Source of the DNA: Acridotheres tristis
Taxonomy: Eukaryota; Chordata; Aves; Passeriformes; Sturnidae
Length of the DNA: 64,000 bases
Assembly (NCBI GenBank): GCA_037013685.1
Contig: CM072905.1
Coordinates: forward strand, 3,049,491-3,113,490
Direction of reading: 5' to 3'
Position numbers and translations under genes: made by a program. The notes beneath the pieces are model-generated. The model made no database searches and was not told the DNA's origin. It worked only from the letters and a program-made list of their open reading frames with translations. Positions 38,819 to 53,512 of this stretch are shown in pieces (the stretch's first letter is position 1; each line of letters opens with the position of its first letter).

Positions 38819-40592
38819 ATATGCATTATATATATATAATTACAGGAAGCTTTAGATATAAGGAATTTTGTTTCTTTTTCATTACCACCAGACTAATTAA
38901 TACTTTCCTGTAATGTTTTTCATCCACAGCTTTTGTCATTGTTCATTTGTTAACCTGCAGTTTATGTAAAGACAGTTCTCTGCAGAGGAGGTTTTAAACA
39001 TATAATCTTATGTTCACAAACATTCAGCATTCATATTTTGGGCTTTATTTCAGTCCATGAATTCAACATTTCTTTATTTAACAGAGAAAGCTTTGATTTT
39101 AAAAGATATTTACCTGGTTCACTGTGTCTGATTAGACAGGAGAACATTTTTCTGTTGGGTTTAATATACTTGCTTAGTACAGAAAGAAATTGGTTAATTG
39201 TGTTATGTTAATTATGTTCTGTGCATTTATTGGGAGCCAATGCTTTTACAAGCAGTGGATTGCTTATCCTCTGTAAAATTAAAGCTTGGCTCAGTAGATA
39301 ACCTGTTTTCAAAACTGAGGCCTCTCAATTACGGCTTATTAAAAAATTAAGCCCCACAAGGTTGCATATTTTAAGAGACACTTGAGCATATCTGTGCTGA
39401 TAGTGAGTGTTGGGCTGAAAGCTGCTAGAGCCAGCCTGAAGAAATGAAATTATTCACTCAGAAGGCTGAGCTGCATCTGGAGCAGAAGTCAGGCATGAGT
39501 GGTGAATGTATTGACAGAATAGCTGGTAGTTAGAGGAAAAATGATCAGCTAAGTGCTCAGATAAGGTCACTTGTACAGTTTAAAATCTGTATTTTATTAA
39601 CCTCTCTCACCACCCATGGATCACAGGCAGACAGTGGGGCCCAGCCAAAGCACTGCTGGAGATGAAGTGCAGTAATGGAACCATGTCACATGTAACAGGG
39701 GGAAAAAAAGGTGCACAGATGTGGGACTTCACATTAATGTCTCTCCATCACGAGAACTGCATGAGTTTTATTTATGGAGCACTTGGGAATTGTTCTTTTT
39801 GCAGGGTGAGACTTCAGGTGGTTTTTCTTTCTTATCTATAATGCAGTGTCATAGAAAAAATAATAAGGAAGAGAAAATCTGACTCATGGCATCTGTATTT
39901 GTCTGTGAAATAAGTGGCTCAGTGGTGGTTGTTACACAAATAAATGTCATATTTGATCAAACCTGTTGTAATTCTTAAGATATAGGTATGGAGTGGTTTG
40001 CTGGTAGAGGACTGTCAGTTGCATAATGTAAATCTCTGGGAAAAAAGTTCAGTGCCTTCCAAATGGAATTATTTTGTTATTGATTAAAAAAAAAGAAGGC
40101 AGGAGACCTTTATTTTGCATTTTTAAAAAAATAAAATTGAAAAAATTTTATTTTTGAGGATCTAGGACAGTGGTTAACTGCAAAATCTTTAAAAAAAAAT
40201 TAATAATAAAAAGCTCCTGGCTATGTGGTACAGCTCTGCTCTGGGAATGTGATGTGGCATGTCAGGGAGCAGGTTTGCTGTGTCCTTTGAGGCTGCCCAG
40301 ATCACTCTGTGGGGAGCATCTCCACCGTGCCTGGCATTGACTAATGAGTTAACTGCATTGTACTGAGCTGGCTGGTGCTGGTTTTCTGCTGGACAATTTA
40401 TTTTGCTGGTTGACAGGCTCAAAATTTACTCTTTTTTTTTCTGAAGAACTTCTTGAAAAAAGTGTTGTTGGTGTGGTAATAAAATATGTCTAAATGCTTT
40501 AATAGAGATTTACAGATAGTTCATATAATACAGAGATGAGAACGTGCCTGCATGTAAAGGGAAAATTCTGTGGTTCTTTTAGGTGCTACCCC

Positions 40593-40632
40593 ATTAATAA
40601 CATTAATAACAATAATAACAATAATAATAATG
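40593..40632. repeat. (AATAAC/AAT)n microsatellite
   Basis: ATTAATAAC repeats, then AATAATAAC, then pure AAT units; an imperfect trinucleotide-based array of about 40 bases. Confidence 0.88.
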
Positions 40633-43600
40633 GAGCTTAGAGCTGTTTTTATACTTCGTGTACCTAAACTTCTATTAAGCTCTGATAACAGCTTTTTTTC
40701 TTAATGTCGTGTTCCTGCTGCAGAGTAGCCTCATTTGTTTTGCCTGACAGGAAATATGTAAAAAAAAAAAAATAAAAATAATAGCACAAGACCGTGCTCT
40801 GTCACACTTAAAGTAGCCGTGGGAGTTGAAGGGAATGAGACTTGATAAATTAATGATGCTGAGTGCTGGAGGCAAATGGGGAAGTGATGAATGGAAGGAG
40901 AGAGATGCCAGTCTCTGATCCTGTGATTGACGAGCCAGGCACAAAGGTAATGGCAGAAACTGTGGGCAAGGGGAGAAGGCAGGGAATGAATTTAAAGCAA
41001 ATGGGTGAATTTGGGACTAAAAGTAACAGTGGTTCATAGAGACATAGATTTAACAACATTTAAAACCATATTTAGTTTAGGGAAGATAATATGATTTTCT
41101 AAATACTTAACACCATCATTACCTTTTTTTATGTTGTAACCGTGTTTCATTTTGCTGCAAATTTAATTTGACTTTTCTAACTGATATTTGTTTTATTTCA
41201 GCTTGAACTGATCTTATTTCTGGGCTACAATTTGTTTTTTTCTTAAATAATGCATTTTTATAGATTTCTGTGCCACATGCAGTCGATCACAATCAGCTGT
41301 GGGATTTCTTGTGGTTTGGACTTTTGTCACCTTGCTCACAGGAGCCCAGGGCAGGTTGTTTAATGTTAACTCAAAGCCTGTTGCAATGCTGGGGGAGAGC
41401 CTTAAGGCACAGCAATAATTACTGGGACAGGTGCAGAAAAAGTCTTTGGGAATGGAGTTTGACTTGGCTTTGACTGCAGGTCACAATGAGTGCACACATC
41501 CAGCTGGGTCAGACTCCTGCCTCGCCCCCAGTGCACACTGAGAGCAGGATTGCTGCTGCTCTGGGTGACAGCAGAAATGCTGAATTTGTGGGGGGTTTTG
41601 TTGGTGTTTCTGGTACCAGATAAATTGAATTCCTTGTGATGAAGAGCTGTTACAAATTCTCAGATAACTTCTTGGAGTGAGAGGATCTCCAGAGTGTGGC
41701 CTTTCCTTCCTCAGTGACTCATTTGCAGAAAATGGTTGAGCAGCTCCAGCCCTGCAGCACAGCCAGAATAATCCTGATTTTTGGGCAGAATCCCTGTCTG
41801 TGGAATGGATTATTTGTGCCTCATGGCTGAACTGAGGTTTGCCTTTCTATAGCTCATGTCCCACATTATTTGTCTGGAATTAATCCCAAGGGTGGAAGGT
41901 GCAAAGTCAGAGACCACTTTTAGCTTCAAAAATGTGTCAGGTTCCAAAGGCACCTGCAAAGGCTGAGTGTGCTTGAGCAGAGAAGTGCTTTGTCATTGTC
42001 CCTGCCACTGTTTCAAGGCTGGCCATAAATCTCAGAAAAGGGCACTGGAGAGAGCTCTAACAAAAATCTAAGCAGCTTAAACACTCAGGTACGATCTTGA
42101 GCGAAGAGGAATGTCCAAAATGTGGGAAAGAGGTTGAGATGTTGATTTTATCACAATTAAGGGAAAAAAAAAAAAAGATCTTTGTACCAAGTATTGTTTT
42201 CTATTTGCACAGCCCCTCCATGAATTTGATGGAGATGCCCTAAATCTGGCTGGAAATGCAGCAGTCACATGAGGCTTAGTCCCACAGCTCTGTGTGTTCT
42301 GTCCTCTCCACTTGCTGACGTTTCTGCATTTCCCTGTCTGTCCTCTCTGGCCAGAGACACTTCATGTCAGCCCTGGATCAGAGGGACTGCAGTACATTTT
42401 GCACCATGTTTTTAGCTCTGTTGTGCAAAGCCTGTGATCCCTGTGCAGAACAGGGTAGAAAATGCAGTAAAATTCTGTATCTGTTTGATGCTGCACACTT
42501 TTGGTTTATTTCAACAGATGAAGCTTTTCGTGCAAACTTAAAATCCATCAATTAATTTATTTTTCTAAAAACCAAAGGCCCAGTGAAGAACAATGAACAG
42601 ATTTTTTCCTGAGTATTAAATTCTCCATATAAGCTGTAACAGAAGGATTTATATTAGTATTAAGCTTTGTCATGCTAATTGCATTATGTTGCCATCTAAT
42701 AACTTAGATTATGCACGTTGTAAAAGTATTATCTGAAACCATTTTTTTCTCTCTGAAATGTGAAAGTTCATCTGGAGGGCACACATTATTGTTTCCTTTT
42801 CCATTCATGTAATGGTGAGGACACATTTTCTGTGATGAAGTGAATTTTTTTAAGGACCCCTGAAGTTGTAATTTCTGGCTGCTAATTCACTAATATTTGC
42901 TTTGCATTTAAGTTTTTCTCTCTTGTGCACATAGAGCAGTCAATCGTGGAAGCATTTTTTTCCCAGGGTTTTATATTTAGTTTAATCTCCAACTAAAAAA
43001 CCACCTCCAGCTGCTTCTTGATCAGCTGTGGATGTCCAGGTTGTTGCCAAAGTGGCCACCACAGAGGGAAGGATGGACACCTGACTGCCACCAGTGATGT
43101 TCCTGTGGTCCTGCAGGCCCAGCACTTGACCAGTGGTAGCAAAACTGGGTTTCAAAGGTGTTTTCTTTGCTCCTCATAGCAGTTTTCTACATGTTTATCA
43201 TAACAGATTTTTCTTTCAGCAGGATTAATATTATGCAATTCCATTTGTACCTGGGATTAATTTTAATAATTGTTTTTGATGCAGCCTTACAAAGGCTTAG
43301 CTGACAGTGCTAGAAAAAGCCTCTGTTAATCTGTAGATTGGTATTGTAGAGGAAGAGCATTTCTTTTCTTCTTCTTTTAAAAAAATGACTTTACTTGCAG
43401 ATGAGGAATAATGCCCTAACTCTGCTGCCATCCATGCAAGCGATTTTCCTGGATGCTGCTTGTAATCCTGACAAACATTGCTCTGGAATACCTTTTATGA
43501 ATAGAACATAAGATCTTTCCAATTTTTTATTTCCTCCGTGGCAAGATCAGCCTGCAGAGCTCCCAGCTAAAGGCTGAATCGAAGTGATAAATGATGCACT

Positions 43601-43946
43601 AAGCAGACAAGTGTCCAACTTCATGTTGGCAAATTAATTACAGTTGTAATTACAGTTGTCATTGCAGGGACTCCCAGTATGTGTTGGTGACTGCATTTTG
43701 TGAAATGAGGACGGAGCCAAAATGACACAACTTGTTCCCCTTTGTAAAGAGAAAGGAAAAAGCTTTTTATTTATTAAATTAAAGCTTTTTATGTGTTTTT
43801 CATTCTTTTGGTTTTTTTGTCTTGCATATCTGTTTTCTGTATAAAACAGAGCTGGTGGCACTCAAGAGGATGAACTTTAGCAATGATGGATGACAGGCAC
43901 AGCAGCATTTAGGACACCATAAATTTACACTGACTGGGAGCTCTCG

Positions 43947-43973
43947 GGAGGAGGAGGAGGAGGAGGAGGAGGA
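43947..43973. repeat. (GGA)9 trinucleotide microsatellite
   Basis: Nine perfect GGA units. The polypurine strand is +. The minus frame gives a short poly-Ser stretch without coding support. Confidence 0.96.
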
Positions 43974-46900
43974 ATGTGTGCTGAAAAGTCTTACTTGACC
44001 TGTGAAGTCAAGAACTATTACAGTAGGTGTCACAGAGGAGGATTCTTGGAGAGTTTGGCCGTGGTTTTTTTTTAGTTTATTTTCCAAGTAACAAGGAGAA
44101 TGAAGTATTTATAGAGGTTAATGGTGCCCTGGTATAGGTGAACACTGCAGTGTTTTCTGCAGTGAGATCTTCATCATCAGAGGCTCCTCTGAGGGATGTT
44201 CTTACCCACAAAGTGATTTCTGAGAAATACAAAGTAGGAATCCAAACTCCCCTTCCCTTCGTTGGGAGCACTGTGCCAACAAAACGCTTCTGTGCAGGCT
44301 TTCTTCCAAACCCAGAGCCTTCAGTGTAATCTGGGAAGCTCCTTGACCAGCAACAGCCTTGAGAAAAACACTCTCATTAAGGAAGGAGAAAGAAGAAATG
44401 GTTATTACTGAAATTTGTGTCCATGGATTGGTTTTGGGATGGGCACACCCGAAATAGCTGGGGGAAGAAGTTGCCATGTTACTAAACGGTTTGGTGAAGA
44501 TTTTCTTGATTTCTTTTTTTTTTTTTTTCCTTCCCTTTGAAGAGGGCAGAGTTAATTGCCAGACACATTAAATATTTATAGGTTTCATTATAATTCGTTG
44601 CTAAATGCTGTGAGGACTTTTCCTGGTGCTGTGAAGCAGTTCAGGCTCACTCAGCCTTCGGAGCAACGTGGCAATGGCAGCCCTGAGGAAATCCTTCTTC
44701 CAGGGCTCCCAGCACTCCTCTGATGTGATTAAACAGTCCTTACTCTGTTCCGATTTTTTATTAGAAAACCTCAAAAGGGTCAAATTCGACTCAAGGGACA
44801 GATTTGTGTCAGTTCTTATTTTTAATCCGAGTGTGCCCTCAGCTGTGATCTCAGTGAAACACTTTTCTCCCTGAGAGTAGCATCGAATTTTGGGATTGAA
44901 ACACAGAGATGCCAAATGTTGGCAGATCAGGAGCCTGTGCTAAAAGCCTTTTCTTCTTTCAGGGGTTTTACTGTGCTCTGTTAACTTTTTTTTTCCAGTT
45001 TCAATATTGTTTTCTGAATTTTTAATCAGCTAATAAATAGCAACTGCTACATTGGCATGGAAAAATGTTATGGGCCAGACAGCTTGGCTGGGATCTCTGC
45101 CATTGTAAGGTCAGGATCTGAGTTCTGAAGCCTGTCAGAGCATCTTGCACATTCACTCTTAGCTGCTTATTTATGTTTTATACAGAGGAGTGGGATTAGT
45201 GACTTCTTACAATGAGAAATACTGACTTTCCTATAGAAAAGATCCCAAATGTTCTATAAATACTAACGAGCCTCATGTCTATATTCCTTGGTCTGCAAAA
45301 TTTAATGTGCTTGAGTTACTTTTCTGAAGAAGGGTTATTCAGACATATGGAAAAACATCTGTTCCATGCAGAAATAAATAGTGTTTGAGTGGTTATACAA
45401 TGTAAAAGACCATCCAAGGACTCTGTTCCTGAGCATCTCCCATGGTGTGATCATGGCTATGATTTATTGAGAGCAGCCCTTTTACACTGAGCTATAGATT
45501 TGGAGATAAATATATTTGAATCAAATCCTGCAATCATTGATGGGATTTGTAGGTAGAGATCACTCGTGGAATTTTTGTCTCTGGAGGACAAAATTCTGCC
45601 TTGATGGTGAAATGTCTGCTTGGTTTATAGGTGGTAACACTTGTACCCCTGAAAACACAGAGCTGAGATGCAGAACAGAACAGAGACATGGGGGTTTAAA
45701 TTATGCATATTTTACCCTCCCTCCTGCCTTTATTTTGGTGCTTAACCAATGTATAAAATATCAGGCACAAAATGAATTATTCAGTGAGTAACTTTGAAGG
45801 CAATTTGCTCGGGTGTTTCAGATTCATGTCTGTCTAATAAAGTTTGTCAAATGGAAAGCAGCAGGCCACCCCACAGGTTCTTGTGTGAGGGAGCTGTTGA
45901 GTTGTGAAATTTTGACTGATTCTGAACCAGAAGTTTCTCAGACTTTTCAAAAAATCGCTGTTTCTGCCTTTTTTTTTTTCCCCTTCAGTTCACCACTGTT
46001 TTGCCATTGTACCAGAATAAACAGATGGGTCATTTTGTAAAAGGCAGGAAAATTCAAAAATGTATTTATTAGGTTGTGTGTGATTAACAGAGATGTGATA
46101 TCTGCTGAAACATCAGTGCAGGATTCCAGTGGATTGTGTCCAGAAAAATAACAATGCATGTGCCAGTTCTTAACTTGAAATAAAGGTAAAGGGGAAATGC
46201 AGCACTCTGGGGAGTGTATCATGGGATGTTCCCTGATTCTGTGTAATTCCCTGGGACAGACCAACTTCTCCTTGGATTTCCTTCTCACTGTGCAGGGAAC
46301 ACCCTCCTGCAGCACCGAGTTTAAACAAATCTGTAGAGCAGTTAGTGGGGTTAGTGCAGCTTTTGGACTGGTGTACATATGGGTGCTGCATGTTCCTGTT
46401 TGCTAGCAATGCATCCACACACACAAAAAATGGCTTTCCTTGGAAATCTGCTGGAATGTGCAGCTGCTGCTGTGGGAGGTGGGAAGAAGGAGCGATGTAA
46501 ATAGGTGGGTAAGGGTTTAGTGAGAACAAGTAACGTGTGCCTTTATAAATTGGTGGGTTCTTCACCATTTTAGAGGGGAAAACGGAGGAGGAGTGGGAAA
46601 TGTGAACCAGTTATTATTCAGGGCCTTGCACATTGAATCAGCTCCGAGGCAAAGGCAGCAGCTCAGTGAGCTGCATTCCCTATTCACTCACAGTGCTGCT
46701 CCCACCGTGCTCTGGGAGTTTTTTGGCAGCTCAGGATTCTGGGCTCGAATCTATCACTTAATAGTTGTAAAAATCTTCATTCAAACCACCTTAGAGAGGA
46801 GTAGCTGAGGGCAGGTTTGGCTTTACCAATAAGAGCTGGAGTTGCTTTCGGTTTTGGCCGTGGTCAGGAAGTTTGGGGTCACAGAGATTCTTTTCTGAAG

Positions 46901-47248
46901 CTTTAATTTGCCAACAGTGAATTTCATTTAGGGCTGTGATTGCTTACTAAAGAGTGGCTGGAGCCAGTCCCATTTCCCCTTGAATTCTTGGATCAATGTT
47001 CATGCAGTTCCTTGTAGGAGCAGCGTTCCAGCTCCAGCACACCTTGAATTGTTTGACCTGATACCTCTGCCCTCAGGGTCACCACTTTTGCAGGGAAATG
47101 GGGCCACTTCAGGTGGTATTGGTTTTCAGCCTTTTCCTCTTTTCATTTTCTGTTTAAGGGAATGAGAGATGGATGATATGAGCTCCAGCTGAGGATAATG
47201 AGGAAAAAAAGTTTGACCATCTCTATCATGAGCAAGTTGGCCAGTAAT

Positions 47249-47328
47249 GAAATATTTAAGAACTGATGGGAAAGTCTTGTACTCAAACGTGTTGAAATAT
47301 TTAAGAAGTGATGAGAAATTATTGTACA
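47249..47328. repeat. Tandem duplication, two copies at 45-bp offset
   Basis: GAAATATTTAAGAACTGATG (47249) recurs as GAAATATTTAAGAAGTGATG (47294), and both continue to TTGTAC with a few changes. This is a diverged local duplication. Confidence 0.85.
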
Positions 47329-48598
47329 GTCTATCACTGTAGAATAATTCTCATGCAACCTGATGTCACACAATTAAATCCTTTATCACTGCAACCAACC
47401 CCATTGCAGATCCATTGGAAAGCATAGAAACTCCACTGTAATTTGGAATATTGGATAAGTCACCATATTGTACCTATGGAGAAATGGGAATACTGTTCTA
47501 TACAGAAGGAATTTATTAAAATTCTTGCTTCTGATAAGTTTAACCTCTATTTTGTAATATGTATTCAAGGTGTAAAGGGTGCTCTGTGTCAAAAAGTGTA
47601 TCTGTTCAGCAAATTAATTAACAAATTACAAAATTATAAAGCTAATGAATGAGGGGGTTAAGCAAGACCTATACTCTGTTTCTGGCTTTCTAGTCCTTGA
47701 ATCCAGATCCCCGGATTTCATCTTTATTGAAATGATTTGTACACAGTAACACAATGGTGAGTTGTATCTGAAACAAAATCTCTCTCCTACTTGTGAATCA
47801 TTTTTTAACAGGATCTTCTGTTTGTGCACTTTCTGTAATTATACTGCAGTTTCTTCATTAAAAAAGAATGAAGAAAAAATAACCAGTAAACACCCAAGTC
47901 CCTTCCGGATTTATGTGTCTTTCTAGTAATTAGGAAATTACAAATCCCTGGGAGTACAGTCATGCAGATCTTCTTGCTCCCTTTGCCAACTCAATCAGTT
48001 CTATTCTACACAAGAAGAACATGAACAAAAGGCAGCAATCAAAATCAGTTGATTCAATGACCACCTGTTTCTTTTAATTAAAAATAATCATTTACTGTGA
48101 ATTCCAGGAGGGGACTGAAAAATCTGCCTTTGAACCATTTTGAACTATGTTCACGTGCTCTTCTGTACAATTACAGAGAAGATACAATTGATTGAAAAAC
48201 TTCAATTTTCTTTAAAGACAGTATTTTTTGTGTTTGTGTACTTTCTTAATTCTCTCTAGAGTAGTAAAGAATACAAGTGGTCTTAGTAACACGATGGGAA
48301 AAGAGGATTTTTGTGGTCGTTTTTGGCTGTGGGGTCATTTACAATCGTGAAAGAGTTTCCTTCTGCAGCACTTGAGAATCATTCTTCATTTCTGAATGTC
48401 ATCCCAGCCCTCAAAGCCAGGGAGTAATGGGCTGGATTTTGAACTTGCTGTGCTGCAGCTGCTTTCAGGTGCTGGTGCAGGTCTGGCAGAGGCACAGCAG
48501 GCTTTGCAAAGGTTAAATCATTTGTATTTTTGCTATTTTTGCTTAGTTTTTATTTCCCTATCCCATCAGTACCTTACACTGTTACTGTAGAGTTGAAT

Positions 48599-48643
48599 AT
48601 AACTCTATTTATGCTCTGATACAACTCTATTTATGCTCTGAAC
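48599..48643. repeat. Short tandem duplication, 22-bp unit
   Basis: AACTCTATTTATGCTCTGA occurs at 48601 and again at 48623, with spacer TAC. Confidence 0.93.
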
Positions 48644-50546
48644 ACCTCCCAGTATGTTCAGGTTTCCCATCCTGCAGGTGTCAGGGAATTGAATGAATGA
48701 ATGAATTCTTTCTCCAAGTTATTCCTTTGAGTCACTCCAAACTTCTCATTCTGCCTGGAGGTAGATTCCTGGAAAGAGCCTGGGTGTAATTTCTCACCCA
48801 GCAGAGGAGCACTCTCATGCCATTCCTGTCCTCCTCCACGGCAGGAAGGAGCTCTTGGTGTGTCAGCCTGGAGAAGATTTATTTGGGTGCTTGGCAGGTG
48901 GATTTGGAGCTCTCAAGGGTTTTGCAGCCAGGGAGGAATAACCCCATGAACCAAACCCTGCTGATTTGCCCCACTTTGAGCCCAGTTTGGGCTCAGGAGT
49001 TTCAGAGATCCTAGCCAGCCTCAGCCTTCCTGAGAGATTTTTGATTTTGAGGCAGTAAAAGTCTGATTTTGAAGCCTGATCTTTTATTGCACTTTCCTGA
49101 AAGCAGTAAAACTTTTCTGCACTGCAGCCCTGAGAGGGAAAATACCAAATGGGCTTTAAGCATTTTTACATTTTCTATGAAAGAATTGTATGATCTTAAT
49201 AATTCCCAAGAGTCTCATATTCTCTTTGCTCCCAGTCTCAGCCAAGGAAGAACAAAGCTGGTGACCAGTTAAACAAAAACTTTTTCCTCTTCCTTTCTCC
49301 TGAGCTCTGATGGCAGAAGCCATATTTTAAGCCCTGGAAGTTATTTCCAGTAGAAGCATCTGGCTCCTTGGCTCTTGCAACTTCAAAGCTGAAGCTGTTT
49401 TCTGAAATTAAGATGCAGAGCAAATTACCAATCAGTATTTTTTGTTTTCTCAGTGCAAAAACAAATAGCAAACAGAAGAAAGTGTCCCAAACAAGTGTGT
49501 TATCTGAGTGGGATCCTGGATATTGTAGCCACTGCTTGGAAGGTGTTTAGAAAAGCTGGAGACCTTCAGAACTGAGAGGGAAATTTGCCTAAGGACAGCG
49601 TGGGTTGAGTGTGGGATTTGGCTCTGTACAGAGAAAACCATAGTCAAATATATTCTCAAATATGTTTTATTAACTTGGTATTCACCCGGGGAAGTTAAAG
49701 CAGTTTTAAAGGAAATATGTGCAGTACAAATTGCAGTGGTTTCATCGATCTGTTGCAGCAGATCCATACTGTGGAAGATATTTGGAGACAAAGAAAGGTG
49801 TGGGATTCAGTGGTGCTGTCACAGCAGGGAATGGGCAAAGGTTCTGTATTACAGGGAGGAAAACACCTGCCAGTCCTTCTGGGTTTTTCTGTTGGTAAAG
49901 AGGAACAGTGACCTGATATCTCTTGTAACAATTTGTAAGTTGTTTTGCATATGTGGAATATATTGTCAACCCCTGTTTTCAGTAGAAACACAAACATACC
50001 ACAGTTTGTGCTACTGACATTCAGGAATTGCTTTTTTCTTTTGTCTAAGTGAAGTAGTTTGAAATTTTGAAGCTTTTTTTCCTGTACAGCTTTTAAATTA
50101 GAAGATACATATATATGGAAGTTTTTTCTGGGGATTAAGAATAATCTTGTGGTTCTGTTATGGAAATACAAAAATGGAAAATTGGGTACATTTGCATTTC
50201 TTTATACAAAATTGTTCTTTGTTGTAGTAGGCCCTGATACAACCTGAGGACCTCGCAGCTCATCTGTAGAGCTCCTTTAAGGTGTTTTTTGTAATGGAAA
50301 ATATAATTCTCTATTTCTCTAAAAATTTTTTTACACTTACACTTTTACATTTTCTGCTTCTCAGTGATCACTAAAATTGCAGTTCGGGTAGGGAAAAAAA
50401 TCCTTTCACCAACCATAGGCAATTTTTAATACATTAATCTTATCTCCTGCCTGACACCTTGTTAATGTTCATGTGTTGGCATTAGTGACTGAAAATTGTC
50501 CTTTTTCCTCACACCTTAATCACCAGTCCAGGCTGTGGTAGGCAGG

Positions 50547-51125
50547 TCACAGAGTCCCAGAATGGTTTGTGTTAGAAGAGACCTTAAAGCTCATCCCATT
50601 GCACCCCTGCCATGGGCAGGGACACCTCCACTGTCCCAAACCCCAATGTCCAGCCTGGCCTTGGGCACTGCCAGGGATCCAGGGGTAGCCACAGCTGCTC
50701 TGGGCACCCTGTGCCAGCCCTGCCCACCCTCACAGGGAACAATTCCTGCCCAAAATCCCACCCAGCCCTGCCCTCTGGCAATGAGAAGCCATTCCCTGTG
50801 TCCTGTCCCTCCATCCCTTGTCCAAAATCCCTCTCCAGCTCTCCTGGATCCCTTTATGCCCTGGAAGGGGCTCTGAGCTCTCCCTGGATCCTTCTCTTCT
50901 CCAGGGGAGCACCCCCAGCTCTCCCAGCCTGGCTCCAGAGGGGCTCCAGCCCTGGGAGCATCTCCATGGCCTCCTCTGGACTCATTCCAGCAGCTCCAGG
51001 TCCCTCCTGTGCTGGCCCCAGGGCTGGGGCAGCTCTGCAGGTGAGGTCTCACCTGAGCACAGGGGCAGAATCCCCAGCCTGGCATCAGAGCCCAGGGCAC
51101 GGTGGATCCTTGGCCCTGCTGACAG
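50547..51125 (-). mobile_element. CR1 LINE fragment, antisense, about 580 bases
   Basis: The element starts with TCACAGAGTCCCAGAATGG, a reverse-complemented CR1 end. It continues through GGGACACCTCCACTGTCCC and CAGCTGCTCTGGGCACCCTG, the reverse complements of blocks in the 6.2 and 12.1 kb copies. It then extends about 300 bases further toward the element's 5' side. It is GC-rich against AT-rich surroundings. The long overlapping frames here (169 and 181 codons on opposite strands) are by-products of the GC-rich element and show no intact reverse transcriptase. Confidence 0.92.
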
Positions 51126-52514
51126 AGTTGTTGGCACAGTCAAGTTGCATCCCATGAAAAGACCTCACAAGTAATAATCTGATATAAAACCTCCACTGGT
51201 ACACCATTGACAAAGTGGGGTTTGTATGCTGTAAAATTAAAGGCAGTGTGGTGATTTAATGCCTGCAAAATTACAGCAGGTTCAGTGTTGCTATCAAGGG
51301 GAATAAAATTCTGATCAAAAGGGAGCTTTTAGGAAGAATTCTGAGCTATAAAGCTCATAAGCTGTTGTGTGCTGTGTTAAGGCACAGTTTGACATGTGCT
51401 GCTGGTTAACCATGCACTTTCAATTATTGCACACCCCCGCCTCAGAGCCACAGAAATTATGGGATGATTCCTCACAGGGGGGTGCTTTCCATCGCTGTTC
51501 AATAAAGGCAATGGGTTCATTTGTGCTAAACAAAGGAAGGAGGCAGGGCTGGTGGCAGGGGACAGGACGTAGCTCAGGGGGAATAGATGGGGAAATGTGT
51601 GGGGTTTGGGGAGATGCCTCCGTGTTCTTCTGGTTCCCTCTGCTGGAGTGCAGCAGGATTCCTGCCTGAACCCCTCACACATCCTGAGCTGCCTGGGCAA
51701 GTCATTTCTGCAAACTCGTTACTGGTTTTGTTTCTGCTCCACTTTTGGGGTTTTTTTTGGTAGTTCCTCCTGTACACACTGGCACAGCCCTCTCGTGGTG
51801 GATCCCTCCCTCTGTGCTGCTCCTCTCTGTAATCACATCTCAGCTCTGAGACTGATGAATAATATTTGGATTTTTGCAGAGCTGGGTGGGGTTGTAGATG
51901 CCTGGTTCATCTTTATAGGGATGCTACACCCATGTGTGTCATTGCAGGCTCTGAAACCCCAGGCTATTAGAAGGCATGCAAATGCAGAGCTAAAGTTTTG
52001 CCAATTCAAAGGTTTTTCAAGGAAAAATATCTAAATGTCTGTGATATCAATTGTCCAGATGTTTTATCCCATTTAATTACACTGTATTGTATTAAGTTGT
52101 CCTTACAAAAATGGAGGACTCTCTTAACATAGCAAAGAATTCACTTTTTAGCACGAAAATAACACGAATTTTAATAGAGCCCATCATCCATCACTGCTGA
52201 ACAAGTGCTTCCCCATTGCTTTGCCACTTTCTCCCCTCATAACTTTGATGGATTTTGGAAACAGAAGTAGGTTTTCCCTTTAGAGTTTCACAATTAATCT
52301 ATGCCAAGTTTAATGCAAAGTTCAATTCTCTTGCAAATAGCAGCCATTATTTGGCAGTTCATCTGTCAGATCCTGGCTTGGCTCCCTGTGTTTACTACAA
52401 AATGGGGCTGCCAGCTCTGCTTTGGGAATTATTGAAAGTTTACATTGATGAAAAGGGGATATTTGAAGAAAATTTACAGGAGCCTTCCTTTAGCTCCATA
52501 GTTTGCCTTCAGCC

Positions 52515-52532
52515 AAAAAAAAAAAAAAAAAA
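52515..52532. repeat. A18 homopolymer
   Basis: Eighteen adenines; no polyadenylation signal or retrocopy seen upstream. Confidence 0.95.
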
Positions 52533-53512
52533 TGCTAAAGACAACATGATTTCCTCTATGATGAACATAAGTTCATTATTGCATGTGTAACACTGGGAAG
52601 TATGAACCTGTATTAACAACTGATAAAATAATTGCTGTTCATATAAGTAATTACAGCTGGCAATGTAGTAATTATTATTAATATGATTACTTATAATTAA
52701 AGTACATGGTATAGATTCAAGGGTAGTTCTAAGTGCATGAGAAATCCTTATAAATAGGAGAATAGGATGAAAAATTTTCTTATCTGTGATGGGTGGATAG
52801 TGATCCCTTGACTTTTCTTTAGGTGGCCTTGGACTTGCTTCCTAAATAACAATACCTTCTACACTTCAATTTACCAAAAAAAATCCCAAAAACCAGCCCC
52901 AGAAAGCATGGGATTGAAGCAGAAAATAGGATAAAACACTGAGGAAGAGTGTACTTTCTTGTGTGGCAGGCTCTAAATGTTTTTAACATTCTATTAAAGG
53001 GATCTTAAAACAGAGATTTCCCACAAAGTTTCCAGTTCAGGAGGAGTTTTGGTACTATTTTCCATTGTCCTCTTGTTGTTATGAGTGACTTTGTGTGTGC
53101 ATGCAGAATAATAGCTAATAATAGTCAGAACATATTTGCTTCTCGTTCCAAAATCTAATTCATATCCAATTGTTGATTTGAAAGGCCCCACAGTAGGAAT
53201 TTTCACACAAGGATAGAAAATTAAGATTGAGTATAGAAAGCAAACACTGATTCAGATTCTGTATATTGAGTCCTGCAAGGCCAGCTCCAAAGTTTGATTC
53301 AGTTTGATTGATTGATTTATTTATTCATGTGGCTGGTTTTTGTTGTTTTCTAAGAATGCTTTTCCTGGGATTTTGTAGCCACACAGAGCTTTGTAATCAG
53401 CCATGAGCCCTCACTTGTGTTGGTTTTCAGTGGGTGCAGAGCAGTTGTCCTTACACGTCACAACATTTTTAGGCCACACACACCCCTGCTTAACTTAATT
53501 ACATGCACATTC

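Noticed and set aside
49695..50171. 158-codon minus-strand frame
   Set aside because: Composition is intron-like, several overlapping frames of similar length exist on both strands, and no motif is recognisable.
50591..51157. 169- and 181-codon frames on opposite strands
   Set aside because: They lie on a GC-rich CR1 fragment, and their peptides (Pro/Ser/Gly-rich) are repeat-derived.
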